A stretch of DNA of 64,000 nt, from positions 259,394 to 323,393 of the forward strand of contig MNCI01025384.1 in NCBI GenBank assembly GCA_015680685.1, in the 5' to 3' direction. Source of the stretch: Gnetum montanum (taxonomy: Eukaryota > Streptophyta > Gnetopsida > Gnetales > Gnetaceae). The position numbers were made by a program, and so were the translations under genes. The notes under the pieces were generated by a model. It worked only from the letters and a program-made list of their open reading frames with translations, ran no database searches and was not told the origin of the DNA. Below, piece after piece: positions 1 to 11,155 of the stretch. The number at the start of each line of letters is the position of its first letter. Within the stretch, counting starts at the first letter, position 1.

Positions 1-71
1 TAGGTTTTCTCATAGACTAAGATCTTTGGGTAATTAGAGTTATCTAAAAGAGGCAAAACAAAATTCTAACA
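1..71 (+). repeat. 3' end of an LTR, outer element F (left copy)
   Basis: This stretch closely matches 51690-51760 in the same orientation (shared blocks taggttttctc, agactaagatc, aaaacaaa). Each copy ends in taaca and is followed by a degenerate initiator-Met-type primer site and then agcatgga. I read it as the last part of an LTR; the rest lies left of the window. Which lineage F belongs to cannot be told from this piece. Confidence 0.55.
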
Positions 72-83
72 TGACATGAGAGC
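72..83 (+). other. Primer-binding site (initiator-Met type), element F
   Basis: The bases tgacatgagagc directly follow the LTR end. They are a worn form of the usual tggtatcagagc, complementary to the 3' end of initiator Met tRNA. The better copy at 51761-51772 reads tagtatcaaagc, which supports the reading. Confidence 0.45.
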
Positions 84-1505
84 ATGGAGATTATCTATGA
101 GATCAAGTAGTTATGAGTTAAAAAGGAACATAATCATATTTGTAATTATGAAAATGAAGTGATGCATTAATGGAATGTAATGATTCATAAGAAAAAGATA
201 ATTACATGTGGAAATTGGCAAATTAGCATTATATAATGAAGCAAAGGAGTATGAAACAAAGTATATAACAATGCATTGAAGACTGTAGTCAAGATTGAAG
301 AGAGAATGAAATTGAAGAACATGAAGATTTTTTGTAAAAAAATGAAGCTTCTAAAAATGATTGTAGAGGAAATGTTAGAGACTCCTACAACATTAGATAA
401 TCACTGTAATACCAATTCTAATCATCCAATCCTCAAATATCATATAGAGTATATTATTTACATACTTGTACAAATTGAAGACAAGTTGGATAAAGTCCTA
501 TATTGCTCAAAGAAGAAAGATCACTTTGATAGAAGTTACAAAGACAAAAGATTGTAAGAAGCTAAGAACTGAGATAAGTCCAAAAATTATATGTTCGTCA
601 CCAAAGGTCTATGAATAAGCCTCAATGCCCAAAATGAAATAAATGGTTAAAACCTTATTATCCCAAATTGCTTAATGTTAAACCTATCCCTTATAACACT
701 TGAAAGAGATAAGTTACTATAAAACTTAACTTATTTTCTTTATAACCCTACATAAAGAGGAAAAGCAATAAAAAGAAGAAAAATGTTTTGTAATAATTTA
801 TTTTGTTACGAAATGTCACTGCCAAACAACATAAATTTCTTTATGATTGCACAAGAAACCATAAATAATAAATACATGAAAATCATAATCCCTAATTCAT
901 GATTCAAGAAGGATTTGAGCAATTTTAAGCAAGGGTTTCTAAGTAAAATAATGAGAATTTTTATTTGTGAGTAGTTGAGGGTTGATTTGTGCTTATTTCA
1001 AATAGTAAAGAAGTGTTTCATGTACTTGCAAAAAGAATCCTCTAAAGAAACTTAACTTTAATGCAGTTATGACTAATAAAGAAGTATTCATGATGCCACA
1101 AATGACCTCATCATAGCTCAAGATTAACTTCAAACTCATTATTACATGATGGTCAAACTATTTATAATTAATGGTGGAACTAACAGTGCATATGTAGCTA
1201 AAAGAGGCCAAGATGAATGGCTACACATATTTTGAAGTCATAGCATCACAACTTATGATAGATAAAGAATTAAACTAGTCCCTGAAGACTTGCTATGATG
1301 ACATTATAGAAATCTTATATTGAAGTAAATATATCTATTTACCCATAAATGAAGAAGTTATTAGATTTACTGCTAAAGATAAAATTTTTTATTTTCCATT
1401 TAATCATGAAGCCCAAGTGTTTGCTTTTCTATCTAAGTAATATATGCAAAATCATCATACAAGTCTTTGGATTAATATTGATCTATTGAATAAATCTATA
1501 AGCTT
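84..1505 (+). other. Internal segment 1 of outer element F, no recognised gene
   Basis: AT-rich sequence with only short open frames; the largest (276-557) resembles no family I know. Near the right edge a plus-strand frame of about 1320-1505 reads smoothly apart from one stop (motif INEEVIRFTAKDKIFYFPF) and is cut by the insertion of element A at 1506. The same decayed element appears to resume at 24917. I infer a broken retroelement ORF; the function is unknown. Confidence 0.4.
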
Positions 1506-2459
1506 TGATAAATCATTGTTGTGTCACATCGACAAACCCTCATTGACATGGCCTCATTGATGGGGTCCCATCTACATGGTGTTGCCCCATCAATGGGGCT
1601 GTGTTGACATAGCGTTTATTGTGTGTATGGGGCCTTGTTGATGCAGGCTAGCAATAAAATTATAAATATGCATTCATAGCCATGTTTATGGGAGTCATGT
1701 CATAGTTGTAGCAGAGCTCTTATAGTTTTTTTAGTTAAACGTTAGAATATTTCTCTGAGTGCTCATAGTAGGAGTCAAAAAGTGTATGAAGCTTTATTCG
1801 AGCACTGTTGTACCTAAACCACATCAGTGTGAATGGCAATAAAGGCAAATCTTTTGATCAAACCTTACAACACTTAGAAGATATTAATGATTTATTTATC
1901 CATTTATTGTTTTCATTAATTATGAAATTAATTAATCTAAATTAAGCTAAATTATACTTTAAGAGATTAGTTAATTAATTAAGATAAATATATTAAGCAC
2001 ATAAGTACAATTGCTTTGAGCGTAAACATGTATTTTCTTGGTGACCCTAGCAGCATTATTACTTGGTTCGCCTAGCAACATAGTGCTTAGTAATCCCAGT
2101 AGTGGATATGTGGGTTCAGGACATGTATGGAAAGTGGGATTAGATGCTTATGTTAGGACTAGTTAGAGATTAGTTAACTAGTTAAATTAAATTAGTTATT
2201 AAATTACTTCATTTCTCTACGTTAGGCACCAAGAACATAGAACATAAAACAATAAAAATCATATGCCTTGATAACACTTAATGATACCTTTGTACATCAC
2301 AAGTGTAATTGGGAAGACAACGAATGACTGTTAAGGCAAGGTTCACTTCCTAGAAGACTAGTGTACTAGAAGACATAGAGTCTATGGAAATCAACTAGAT
2401 CTCCCATGAATGCTTAGTGATTCATATGGTTGAGCGTAGGGGTACACCACCGCTCATCA
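1506..2459 (+). repeat. 5' LTR of element A
   Basis: It begins tgataaatca and ends ctcatca. It matches 23986-24916 along its length, including the blocks gttatagttgtag/agagctcttatag and the terminal atatggttgagtgtagggg. By eye the two copies differ more than the two LTRs of B, as expected if A is the older insertion. It holds a palindrome-bearing U3, a TATA box at 1661-1668 and the triple CTTGGTaacCCTAGCA-like motif at about 2036-2105. Confidence 0.88.
1584..1668 (+). promoter_or_regulatory. U3 palindrome and TATA box, element A 5' LTR
   Basis: A perfect inverted repeat, GCCCCAT-ca-ATGGGGC, lies at 1584-1599, and TATAAATA at 1661-1668. The 3' LTR keeps CpG-rich variants of the same module (catcgatgtggc, gtcgacgtagcg) upstream of its TATAAATA at 24128-24135. 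The position between LTR start and TATA box is where retroelement enhancers lie; the function is inferred. Confidence 0.55.
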
Positions 2460-2478
2460 TTGGCATCATTGCAAGGGA
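2460..2478 (+). other. Primer-binding site (tRNA-Asp type), element A
   Basis: One base after the LTR comes TGGCATCATTGCAAGGGA. Against the tRNA-Asp complement usual in Athila elements (TGGCGCCGTTGCCGGGGA, from memory) it has five mismatches, four of them transitions. Confidence 0.75.
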
Positions 2479-2601
2479 CTCTTTTTGTTGAAACATGTGC
2501 TATCTAGGTTTAATGAATACCATTAACATTGTTGGATGAATCCTAAGGTCAAGATCATTCTCAGAATAAATATAATCACATAAGCACATAGATTATCTTA
2601 T

Positions 2602-4410
2602 TTGTATTGCAACATGTTTTCTTCTCATAGGCATGATGATACTAAATTGCTAGTCCTTCAAGAATGCAAGGTGGTATATACTCATCCAAATGAGTATGTG
2701 CCTGACTTCACCTTTATCCTGAATCAGGATGAACAACTACAATGGCATGATATGAAAGACAACATTGTAATGCCTCCCAATCAATCTATGCTCGTGATGC
2801 TACTTCAAAATCTTAAGAGGTTGGACATCCAAGATCTTCAAGAGGAGCACATTGTCCATGATTATGACTACTAGGACTACTATCCCACTGAAACATAACG
2901 TAGGAGAGATTGACACCAGGAGAGGCACCATGAGGCTGTGAAGGGGAAACGGTTTACTAATCCCTTATTCATACTCAACCAAGATGATAATGAGGATCCT
3001 TCCTATAGGGTCTCTCAACATGAAAATTCTCCACCCCTTGTTATTGGTGATGGAGGTGTGTCCTTGAATCTACATTCCACGATCAACAATCTAGGTTCAG
3101 GTAAAGATGGTAGTCAAGGAAGGGGCTCGAATAAGCGTCAAGAGAATAAGAAAACTGAAAAACTTGGCCATGACAACCAAAGAAGAGTTGGCAGAAACCA
3201 TGGTGGTGGCAGTCCTCCTCCCTCTTCATCCTCTTCATTTGCATCTTTTTGTTCTTCCTCTTCTAGTTTTGACAAATGTCGTAGAAAGCATAATTGTGAT
3301 GGAGGTGAACAGCAGGACAACAATAATGATCGTTGGGCCCACAGTGAACGAAGAGGTAATAGAGGACTTCATCGATGACAATGAAATAATTATGATGATG
3401 AACCTTTGTTGGCAACTCGAAGCATGCTAAATATAGCAAAGGTCGTAAAAATTCCAACCAAGCATGTCAAAGATAGTTTAATCAGATGACTTGATATGAA
3501 CAATATTCCCAAGTATGTGGGGTAATATAACTCTAATCCATAAACACATCTTCAAGCTTTTCACGATGCCTATGCATTATAGAATATTGAAAATGATTGG
3601 CAAAAATTAAAGTTATTTCCCAAGACACAGCAAGGAAGTAGAAAGTTGGTATCAGTCCTTAGAGCTAGAATCTATCTATAGGTGGAGTATAATGCTAGAG
3701 TTATTTAATGATAAGTATTATATGTACTCTAAAGTGTCTAATTTGAGATGGTAGATCCAAGGATGGAAGCAAGAAAATCATGAACCCTTGGATGCTACCA
3801 TGGGCAAATACTATTTTCTCATACATCAATGCCCTAGCCATGATTATTCTCAATGGGAACAACTTCACCATATCATAAATGGACTTAGATCAGAAACGAG
3901 GAGAACTCTTAGGGTCAATGTTCAAGGGAGACTATTAAAACTCTAATCCCATCAAATCCAAATGCTAATTAAGTAGGTAGAAAAATAAGAAGGGGGATTG
4001 AGGAAACGTGAAAGTGCTAAGGAATACAACAGAGATCATTCCATTAGAAAGAGGGAAGTCTAATTTTACGATAGTGAGGAAGAATCACCACTTGATGAAG
4101 TGGTAAACAGAAAGACCTTGCCAATGCAAAAATCTATGTCTACAATTTTAGGTAGAGTGGATAAAATGTGGGATTCATTGGAGGGAAATTCCAAACTGCT
4201 CTAAAAATTGCTAAAAAATCAAAAGAGCAAAGTAGTGATTACAACTGTAGGAGGTGAAAAGAAGCTAAATATCCCTACCAAAGGGGTAAGGGAAAAGTTG
4301 ATGTAGTAGATGAAGTTGTAGAAACTAAGTCAGATGATGATGGTGGGTGTGACATTTGCCAATATGAACATCCTAAGAGATGTTGCCCCATTGTGTCACA
4401 CTTATAGGAG
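2602..4410 (+). pseudogene. gag of element A (broken)
   Basis: This is the capsid/nucleocapsid gene, whose product would package the element RNA in the cytoplasm. The first open stretch (2602-2874) carries DFTFILNQDEQLQW, shared with element E. A hydrophilic linker follows (2938-3378, SLNLHSTINNLGSG, then Ser- and Lys/Arg-rich). The capsid-type core is about 3430-4020, with CPSHDYSQWEQLHH near 3830, also shared with E and in weaker form with B. A nucleocapsid-like knuckle CDICQYEHPKRCC lies at about 4350-4385, with spacing close to a retroviral C-x2-C-x3-H-x4-C box. A Gln/Pro-rich tail continues to about 4900. Many in-frame TAG/TAA codons interrupt it, so no Gag can be made. Confidence 0.75.
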
Positions 4411-5109
4411 TTTGGGATGTATGCTCTAAATTTACAACTAGCAAGAAAAAAAGCACCTAGAAGATTGTGTTATCCCCAAGGAAATCCTAGGCAATTCCAT
4501 CAACAACAACAATATTTTCCAAGTGGAATTCCACTGCAATTGTATGAGCAATACCAACAATGACACCAACCACAGTCATGAGGGATGTCACCACTAAGGT
4601 AGCAATATCCTTATAGGTAACTAGATCCATATGGGTATTACGTTCAACAACCATTGGCTCCACATGACTCTTCCAGTCATGTTTCTCCCTTCTAGAATCA
4701 CTACTATTATCCTAAATACTATAGAGCTGATTCTCCACATTCCATGAGGGTTTCTGCATTTCATCCTTATCCTCTTCCTATGCTTGCATCTATTCCTCCA
4801 TCCTCAACCCAATTACTTCCTGCTCCATCTATGTAGGGTGAACTTCTAGCCCAACCGCAACAACGTAACACTACTAGGGTCATCAATCTACAACCGGTTC
4901 ATCAATTGAGGGGTTCAGAACCTCGTGCTCATAAAAGATCATTCTTTTGACTAAATAACCCTACTAACCCCTCACAAACTTAGGCGACTAGCCATCCTAC
5001 TCCTACCTCACCCTCTACAAACCATTTCATTAAGTCCCCTTCAAATAAAATGCTACCCAAAATCCATATTGCTATGCTCACTCATGTTGTATCTAATTGG
5101 ATCTAGGTT

Positions 5110-5523
5110 GGCAAAATTTCTAGGAAATTAGTTGATCCTAGGAGTCCCCTTATCTATTTATAGATTATTGGGAATGAACTATGTAAGGTTCTTCTTAATT
5201 CAGGTTCCATTATGAACTTGATTTCTCATGAGATGTATATTGCCTAGGACCTACCACCTCTCAAGAAGAGTAATATCAAATTGGAATTAGTAGACTAGTC
5301 CATCACTATTTCATTGGGACTGGTCGAAGACATTGTAACCACAATCTTTGAATGGTTTTATCCTACTGATTTCCTAGTAATCAAGGTTGAAAACTACAAG
5401 AGGGACTTCCCAATCATTATGGGAAGGGCATGGTTAAGCACCATAGATGCACGAATGAGCATCAAGGATCTTTCTCTAGAAATTTCTAAAGAAAATGCAT
5501 TTGGAAAGATCAAGAAGAGATAA
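5110..5523 (+). pseudogene. Aspartic protease domain of element A (broken)
   Basis: It matches the E copy at about 39540-39840: shared PPLKKSNI and DIVTTI, then FPIIMGRAWLS in A. The active-site motif, normally L-D-S/T-G-A/S, reads LLNSGS at about 5190-5208, so the catalytic Asp is lost by a GAT-to-AAT type change. Two internal stops precede the longer open stretch 5314-5523. The protease would cut the Gag-Pol polyprotein; this copy cannot. Confidence 0.75.
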
Positions 5524-5999
5524 GTTCCATGCATTGTGTACAGTGATATATGGTGCAATTGTGTGTAAAAACTCTGGGTTGTGAAACAAGCATCTATTCC
5601 TGCATGCAAACAGTGTGCACATGAAGTAGATATTCAAATGTGTCTGTACGTAGTAGCCACAAAACAAGAGGGCACCTAATGTCTAACCACTAATTTTGAC
5701 AATAGCACAATTTGCATGGAACCTACTAAGAGCTTAACATGTGCATATTTTGTAAGCATGGATCAACTAGAGAAATTTCATTGCCAACTCTATGATGATG
5801 AAAATGCTAATACTAATTAGGGAGAGTTGGAGCTTGCTAAAAATTTTAAGCAAGAACCTCTAGAGTTGAAAACTATACCCGACGGCCTAGAATATGCATT
5901 CTTAAAAAAGGGCAAGCTGATCGTACTCAATGTCAAACTTGCTCTTGAGCAGAAAGCAAAACTATTGAAAGTGGTCAACAAATGACAAACAACCTTTAC
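5524..5999 (+). other. Linker between protease and RT, element A
   Basis: Decayed continuation of the pol frame; short blocks such as LPNGLEYAFL-like wording near 5870 fit the region just before RT in OTA elements. No separate gene is visible. Confidence 0.45.
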
Positions 6000-7350
6000 T
6001 TGGTCATATCTTGAACTCACTGGAATTAATCCATGGATATGCTAGCACTGCATTTACACTGATATGTTCATGAAACCAAGGAAGCAACCACAATGGTGGT
6101 TGAACCAAAAATTGAAGCAAATTGTCAAAGAGAAGATTGAGCAACTTCTTAAGGTAGGGTTCATCTACCCCATTGTGGATAGTAAATGGATCAGCCCACT
6201 CGTGATAGTGCCAAAGAGAGGTCACAAATGGTAGGTTTGTATTGACTTTAGGCTATTAAACATGGCAACATTCAAAGATCATTTTCCATTGCTATTTGTT
6301 GATTAGGTGTTCGGCAACATATCTAGGCATTGCTATTACAGTTTTCTAGATGGTTATAGTGGCTATAACCAAATCTAGATTGCACTAGAAGATCAGGCCA
6401 AGATAACATTCACAAGTCCCTAGGGGACCTTTGCATATTGTAAGATGCCTTTTGGTCTATGCAATGCTCCTACCACTTTCCAACACTTGGTCTTAAGCAT
6501 GTTTCAATAGAAAATAGGTAGTGGAGTGGTAGTCTTCATGGATGACTTCTCCACTTATGGCACTACATTCGAGCAAGCGTTGGACTACATTGAGAAAGTA
6601 TTAAAAAGATGCATGGAAACAAATTTGTAGCTCAATTGGAAAAAGAGTCATCTCATGATCTAAGAAGGCATTGTATTGGGGCCTAGAATTTCATAAGAAG
6701 GGATCAAGGTGATCCCAAAAAGATAAGGATCATCCAAGGAATTACTCATCAACCAGAAACTATAAAAGATGTTTAGTCATTCCTTGGACACACTAGCTAC
6801 TATCAGTGATTCATAGAGAATTTTTCTAAGATCAAAAAATCATTAGTCAATCTGAAAAAGAGAGATGATCCCTTCATGTAGACCCAAGAATGTGAAAATG
6901 CATTCCAAATCCTCAAGCAGAAGCTTGTAGAGACTCCAATTCTACTAGGACCTAATTGATCAAGACCATTCCATATCATGACTGATGCATCTAACTACAT
7001 CTTGGGAGCCATGCTTATGTAGTTGGATGATAAGAAACATCCATACTACATCTGTTGCATAAGTAGAAGCATTGTGGGTGCACAACTAAATTAAACCACA
7101 ACAAAAATAGGACTAATGATGGTAGTGTATGCTTTGGAAAAGTTCAGGCACTATGTGCTTGGATATAAACTGATTGTGCACATTGATCATAGTGCCATCT
7201 GCTTCTTCATGAACAAACCAATGGTGAGCCCTCATGTCATAAAATGGTTGGTGATCTTGTAGAAACTCAATCTTACAATAGTAGATTGAAAGGGAACTGA
7301 GAATGTGGTCACTTGCGATGGGATAACAAAGAGGAGGAAAGTTCACTATC
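6000..7350 (+). pseudogene. Reverse transcriptase and RNase H of element A (broken)
   Basis: RT motifs occur in order: IVPKRGHKW and CIDFRLLN (about 6200-6265), FLDGYSGYNQI (about 6340), MPFGLCNAPTTFQ (about 6445-6485) and the catalytic VFMDDFS (about 6532-6552), with both Asp kept. RNase H follows from about 6960: FHIMTDAS (first catalytic Asp), YALEKFRHYVLGYK and VHIDHSAI (about 7130-7200). These are Athila/OTA-type sequences. Stops sit at positions that are Trp or Gln in relatives, for example FTSP-stop-GTFAY, where Trp is expected, and YNQI-stop, where Gln is expected. The enzyme would copy element RNA into DNA in virus-like particles. Confidence 0.88.
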
Positions 7351-7559
7351 TAAATTTTTTCCTAATAAACTCCTCTTTGCCATTGTAATAAATGAACAAA
7401 TGATCACAAAACCAAAGTGGTATACTGACATCCTCACTTATCTTCTCACTTAGGAGATGCCACATGATCTAGACCACAGGAAGAAACAACAATTTCTTCA
7501 TTGGGCTAAGCACTTCATGGAAATTAATGGACACCTTTATAAGGTGTATGCCAATGGCC

Positions 7560-8535
7560 TAGTTTGCTAATGTGTACTTGATGTAGATCAATTGCATGTT
7601 CTCCAAGATACTTAGGAAGGCCTTTGTGGAGACCACTATGCTAGGAGATGCACAATCATAAAAATCCTAATGGTAGGATACTATTGGCCCACAATCTTCA
7701 AGGATGCCCACCAATTTGTTTGATCTTGTGAGCATTGTCAATAAGATGATGGGATGACTACACAAATGGAGGGTCCTCAATAGTGGATTCAACCATTGGA
7801 ACTCTTTGACATATGGGACATTGATTTTGTGGATCCCATCACACCCATGTTTAATGGAAAGGCATATATAATTGTCATCATTGACTACTATACCAAATGA
7901 GTAGAAGCAACAACCATCATTGATTGTACATCATCCATTACTGCTCAATTTATACAACAAAATGTTGTGAACAGGTTTGGTGTGCCACATGCATTGATTT
8001 ATGATAAAAAAACCCATTTTATATGTGCTATATTTTACAAACTCATGTAATGCTTGGGGGTTAAACATAAATTAACAACACCTTATCATCCCCAAGCCAA
8101 TGGTCAAGCAAAGGTAACTAATAGGGAGATCACAAAGATTTTAACAAAATGTATTAGCAAATATAAGAGAGGCTGGAGCACAAAACTCAATGATGCCATT
8201 TGGGCCTTCCACTCAACATGAACACTCCCTATTAGCTACTCTCCCTATGAGTTAATGCACGGAAAACTTCTAATGCTCCTAAGTCAATCTAAGCTCTGTA
8301 CACTTTCAATAGCCTGTTACTTGGACCTTGACCTAATTCTAGCCCAAAAAGAAAGATTAATCAACCTAAATGTGCTAGATGAACATTGATTAGTGGCCTT
8401 GTCTTTGAATGAAATGTACAAGGAATTCAAAAAATAATGACATGATCTTAGAATATGGAAAGTGAAATTTCAATCGGGAGATAAGGTTCTCTATTGGAAT
8501 TGCACACATGTACATCCATGACATTTGCCCATCCA
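7560..8535 (+). pseudogene. Integrase of element A (broken)
   Basis: The zinc-binding N-terminus is partly visible (GDHYARRC, later SCEHCQ). The core shows DIDFVDPITP (first Asp), YDKKTHF (second Asp) and TPYHPQANGQ followed by NREITKIL (Glu), giving D-D-35-E order. The C-terminus includes FQSGDKVLYWN at about 8470-8505; the usual final GPY module is not seen afterwards. It would insert the cDNA into the genome. Several stops and a TGG-to-TGA change in YYTK-stop-VEA break it. No chromodomain was found, in keeping with the non-chromovirus OTA clade. Confidence 0.85.
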
Positions 8536-8920
8536 CAAACTTTATGGTTTTCCTTGTTTTGAAAATTTGAGGTCCCTTTCATTAAGTAAACTTTTAATAA
8601 ATTTGTAACCTTGGTAGTTTCCAGAATTGGAAATGATTCAAAGGTTTGCACAAGGTGTGACTTCAGGGAGACTCAATACTCTTTTTACTCTTTTAACTCC
8701 CACAAAGGTTTAACTAAGAAATCAACATTTAAACACCAAATTACAAGAGTTAAACCTTTCTAATAAGCTCCAGTGACATCTACAATAAATAATTAATAAA
8801 ATAATCAATCTACCCTAGTCCAACCTTAGCCAAGTGTAACTAATTGATGAGATAATGTATTCAAATATTTAAAGTTACACATTATATCTACTAATTCATG
8901 GATGTGTTGTGACCACAGAT
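8536..8920 (+). other. Spacer between integrase and ORF3, element A
   Basis: AT-rich and non-coding as far as I can see; it probably includes the decayed integrase tail. No promoter motif comparable with that of element B (17724-17806) was seen. Confidence 0.4.
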
Positions 8921-10161
8921 GGCACCAAAGGGCAAACACACGAAGGAAGGAGAACCATCTCAACCAAGGGATAAATGACCTAGAATGGGAAAGGGGCCAA
9001 GAATAAGCCTAGGAAGAACCACTTATTATCCATGCCATAGGTCCTCTTATGGAAGAGGCAAAGGTGGAATCTATTCATTAGATTCCAGAACCAGCAACAA
9101 TAATAGAACATTCCCACTAGGATGAGGCACTAGCTCAGTAAGCAAACCTTGAGGTGACCTTGATAGAAGCTTTCCTGAATCAAATTAGATCAAGGGAGGT
9201 CCAAAATAGTGCTACAAGAGTTAAACTTTGACCCTTTCCTAGAGCAACCACCTAAAGAAGTATAAGACCAACTGAAGACCTCTCGCATGTGGCTAATTAT
9301 CTCTTCCATTGGGGAGTGGTACATGGGAGAGACATTCTTATTCTGGAATAACAAGTAGGCTAGTTCAATGGTCAAAATCAAGGACATCTTAGTATCCTAC
9401 TTGGTGTAGACCATTGTTGAAGTGCTTGGGTTGCCAAAAAATAGGATAAATATTGTTGAGATTCCAATGTAGTCAAACCCCAACATAAAAAACTAATGGA
9501 TGCAATGATGCTATGGTGTTAACTGTAAGGACTTTGACATACTCACATAGGTAGAAAGAATTCACTACAAGATTGCGACCTTCCTTCTAAACCCCATGGT
9601 GAGGCCTAGTAAGATCACTACCTTTTCTGCTCGTGCATGCACTGTTTTGAGTGGGAGATTCCCTAACAACCTTCCAGAGTTGATCTATCCAGAGATGGAG
9701 AAGTGATTTAAAGAAAACGAACATGGAAGGAAGGCACTCTCTTTTCATGCCTCATCAGGAAACTCTGTCAGAGGGGAGGGATAGTCCGTTATATAAAATG
9801 ATGCTATCAAGCATGCTTCAATTGCTAATTCAGTAGAGATGATGAAAGGTAAAGTGCTTGCAAAAATCATTCCAGAAGAGGAGTAGTAGTCACCACCTCC
9901 ACCTATCACTCAAACAACTATGATGGACATTGCTATAGCATCCTAAGGATTGCATAAATATCAAGAATGGCTCTTGAGTGAACAAAAGCAATGAGTAGGC
10001 ACAAGTGGTGGGTACCCATCTATATACTAGCTAGTGATGAGTTACCTAAATGAGGTGGCCTAAATAGTAAACCTAATGGGGGGAGGTGGATCCATTTTCT
10101 TAGTCGAATGAACGTAGTTGTTTGCAATGTTGAATCCTAGCATTAGAGAGGTCATGGTATC
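8921..10161 (+). pseudogene. ORF3 of element A, N-terminal part (broken, interrupted by B)
   Basis: It starts MAPKGKHTKEGEPSQP, matching the start of B's ORF3 (MVPKHGQKE at 18313). A shared motif, GEWYMGETFLFWNNK (about 9318-9360), aligns with GAWYLGETYQFWHNK of B. Such a domain follows pol in several Athila-like elements and is listed in databases as a putative plant transposon protein; its role is unknown. Many stops. The frame is cut at 10161 by the insertion of B and continues at 22137. Confidence 0.65.
10157..10161 (+). repeat. Target-site duplication of B, left copy (gtatc)
   Basis: The pentamer gtatc directly precedes the LTR start TGATGA at 10162 and recurs directly after the 3' LTR at 22132-22136. 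Confidence 0.9.
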
Positions 10162-11013
10162 TGATGAATCATGATTCATTGGTCTTTGATATTGGACCCT
10201 CAATATCGGATCTACGATATCGAGTACGTGATATCACAACCTAAGTAACAATATTGGGTACACAATATTGTGACTCTTGTGCAGGCCTATAAATACACAT
10301 GTAGGTGCACAGAGGAAGTAAGTTAAGAAGTTAGTGTTAGAGTAGGATCTTTTTGTCAATTTTTCCTTTCAATACTTTCTCCCAATGCATGCTCGTAGTG
10401 TGATGATTGTAATTGTACAACACCTTTATTTGAGTGTGACCTACTTGGACATGCATGTGACTAGAAATAAAGAATGAGCTTACTTCATCATTGCAGCATT
10501 CACTTAGTTTAATTATTTAATTGTTATTGTTATTTATCATTATTAAATGGGGAATGAATATGAATTAATCACGAGCATCTATGTGTGACTACTTGGTATC
10601 CCAGTAGCGTACTTGGGCCATGCACTTGGTAATCCCAATGGTAGTTGTGCACAAGGTTTGAGATGTGTATGGATGATTAAGGAATGGATGCTCATCGCAC
10701 GTAGGCTAGCTTAGACTCTCTCTCCCTATCTCCTCTTAGTTTAACTGTCTCTCTCCCCTTTCCTCCTAGATTAATTAAAGATTATTCCATTGTCTCTAGG
10801 AGTAGCATTAGTTTAGGAATACATCATACACCTCACTCTGGACTAAACCATACATGACAAAGCAAGTACTAGTCTAGGTGGGAAGACAATGAACTACGAT
10901 CAATGAGTAACTATCTAGATACCACAACTAGCCTGTCTGCAGAGTCCAACTAGATCATGCATGAAACACTCGTATTCATATGGTTGAGTGTAGGGGTACC
11001 TCACCACTCATCA
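10162..11013 (+). repeat. 5' LTR of element B
   Basis: It begins tgatgaatcatgattcattg and ends ccactcatca, and matches 21291-22131 throughout. U3 holds a run of GATATC/AATATT palindromes. TATAAATA is at 10288-10295. The U5 end (tatggttgagtgtagggg) is shared with A and E. Confidence 0.92.
10185..10295 (+). promoter_or_regulatory. GATATC palindrome array and TATA box, B 5' LTR
   Basis: Within about 90 bp occur GATATTGG, CAATATCGG, CGATATCGAG, GTGATATCAC (perfect palindrome), CAATATTGG and CACAATATTGTG (perfect palindrome), then TATAAATA. The 3' LTR keeps the same array with base changes (TATA at 21417-21424). Regular spacing ahead of a TATA box suggests transcription-factor sites; this is inferred. 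Confidence 0.6.
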
Positions 11014-11032
11014 TTGGCACTGTTGCTGGGGA
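11014..11032 (+). other. Primer-binding site (tRNA-Asp type), element B
   Basis: TGGCACTGTTGCTGGGGA at 11015-11032 differs from TGGCGCCGTTGCCGGGGA at three positions, all transitions. It is the best-kept primer site in the window. Confidence 0.85.
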
Positions 11033-11155
11033 CCATGTTAGTTATTTAGATTAGTTACATCATATAAGATTGCTGTGACAAAGTATTAATGATATATCTT
11101 TTAGAATATATATTTATATAAAATTGTAATTAAATCACACACAAATTCACAACCA

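Noticed and set aside
2460-2478. tRNA genes at the tRNA-like matches
   Set aside because: Only the 3' tRNA complement is present; no full cloverleaf sequence, and the position next to an LTR fits a primer site.
2602-8535. Reassigned TAG codon to explain the many in-frame stops
   Set aside because: TAA, TGA and frameshifts also occur, and the related copy E keeps sense codons at several of the same positions; decay explains it.
10185-10280. CRISPR-like spaced repeats in B's U3
   Set aside because: Units are short, degenerate and unevenly spaced, in a plant LTR; no cas genes.
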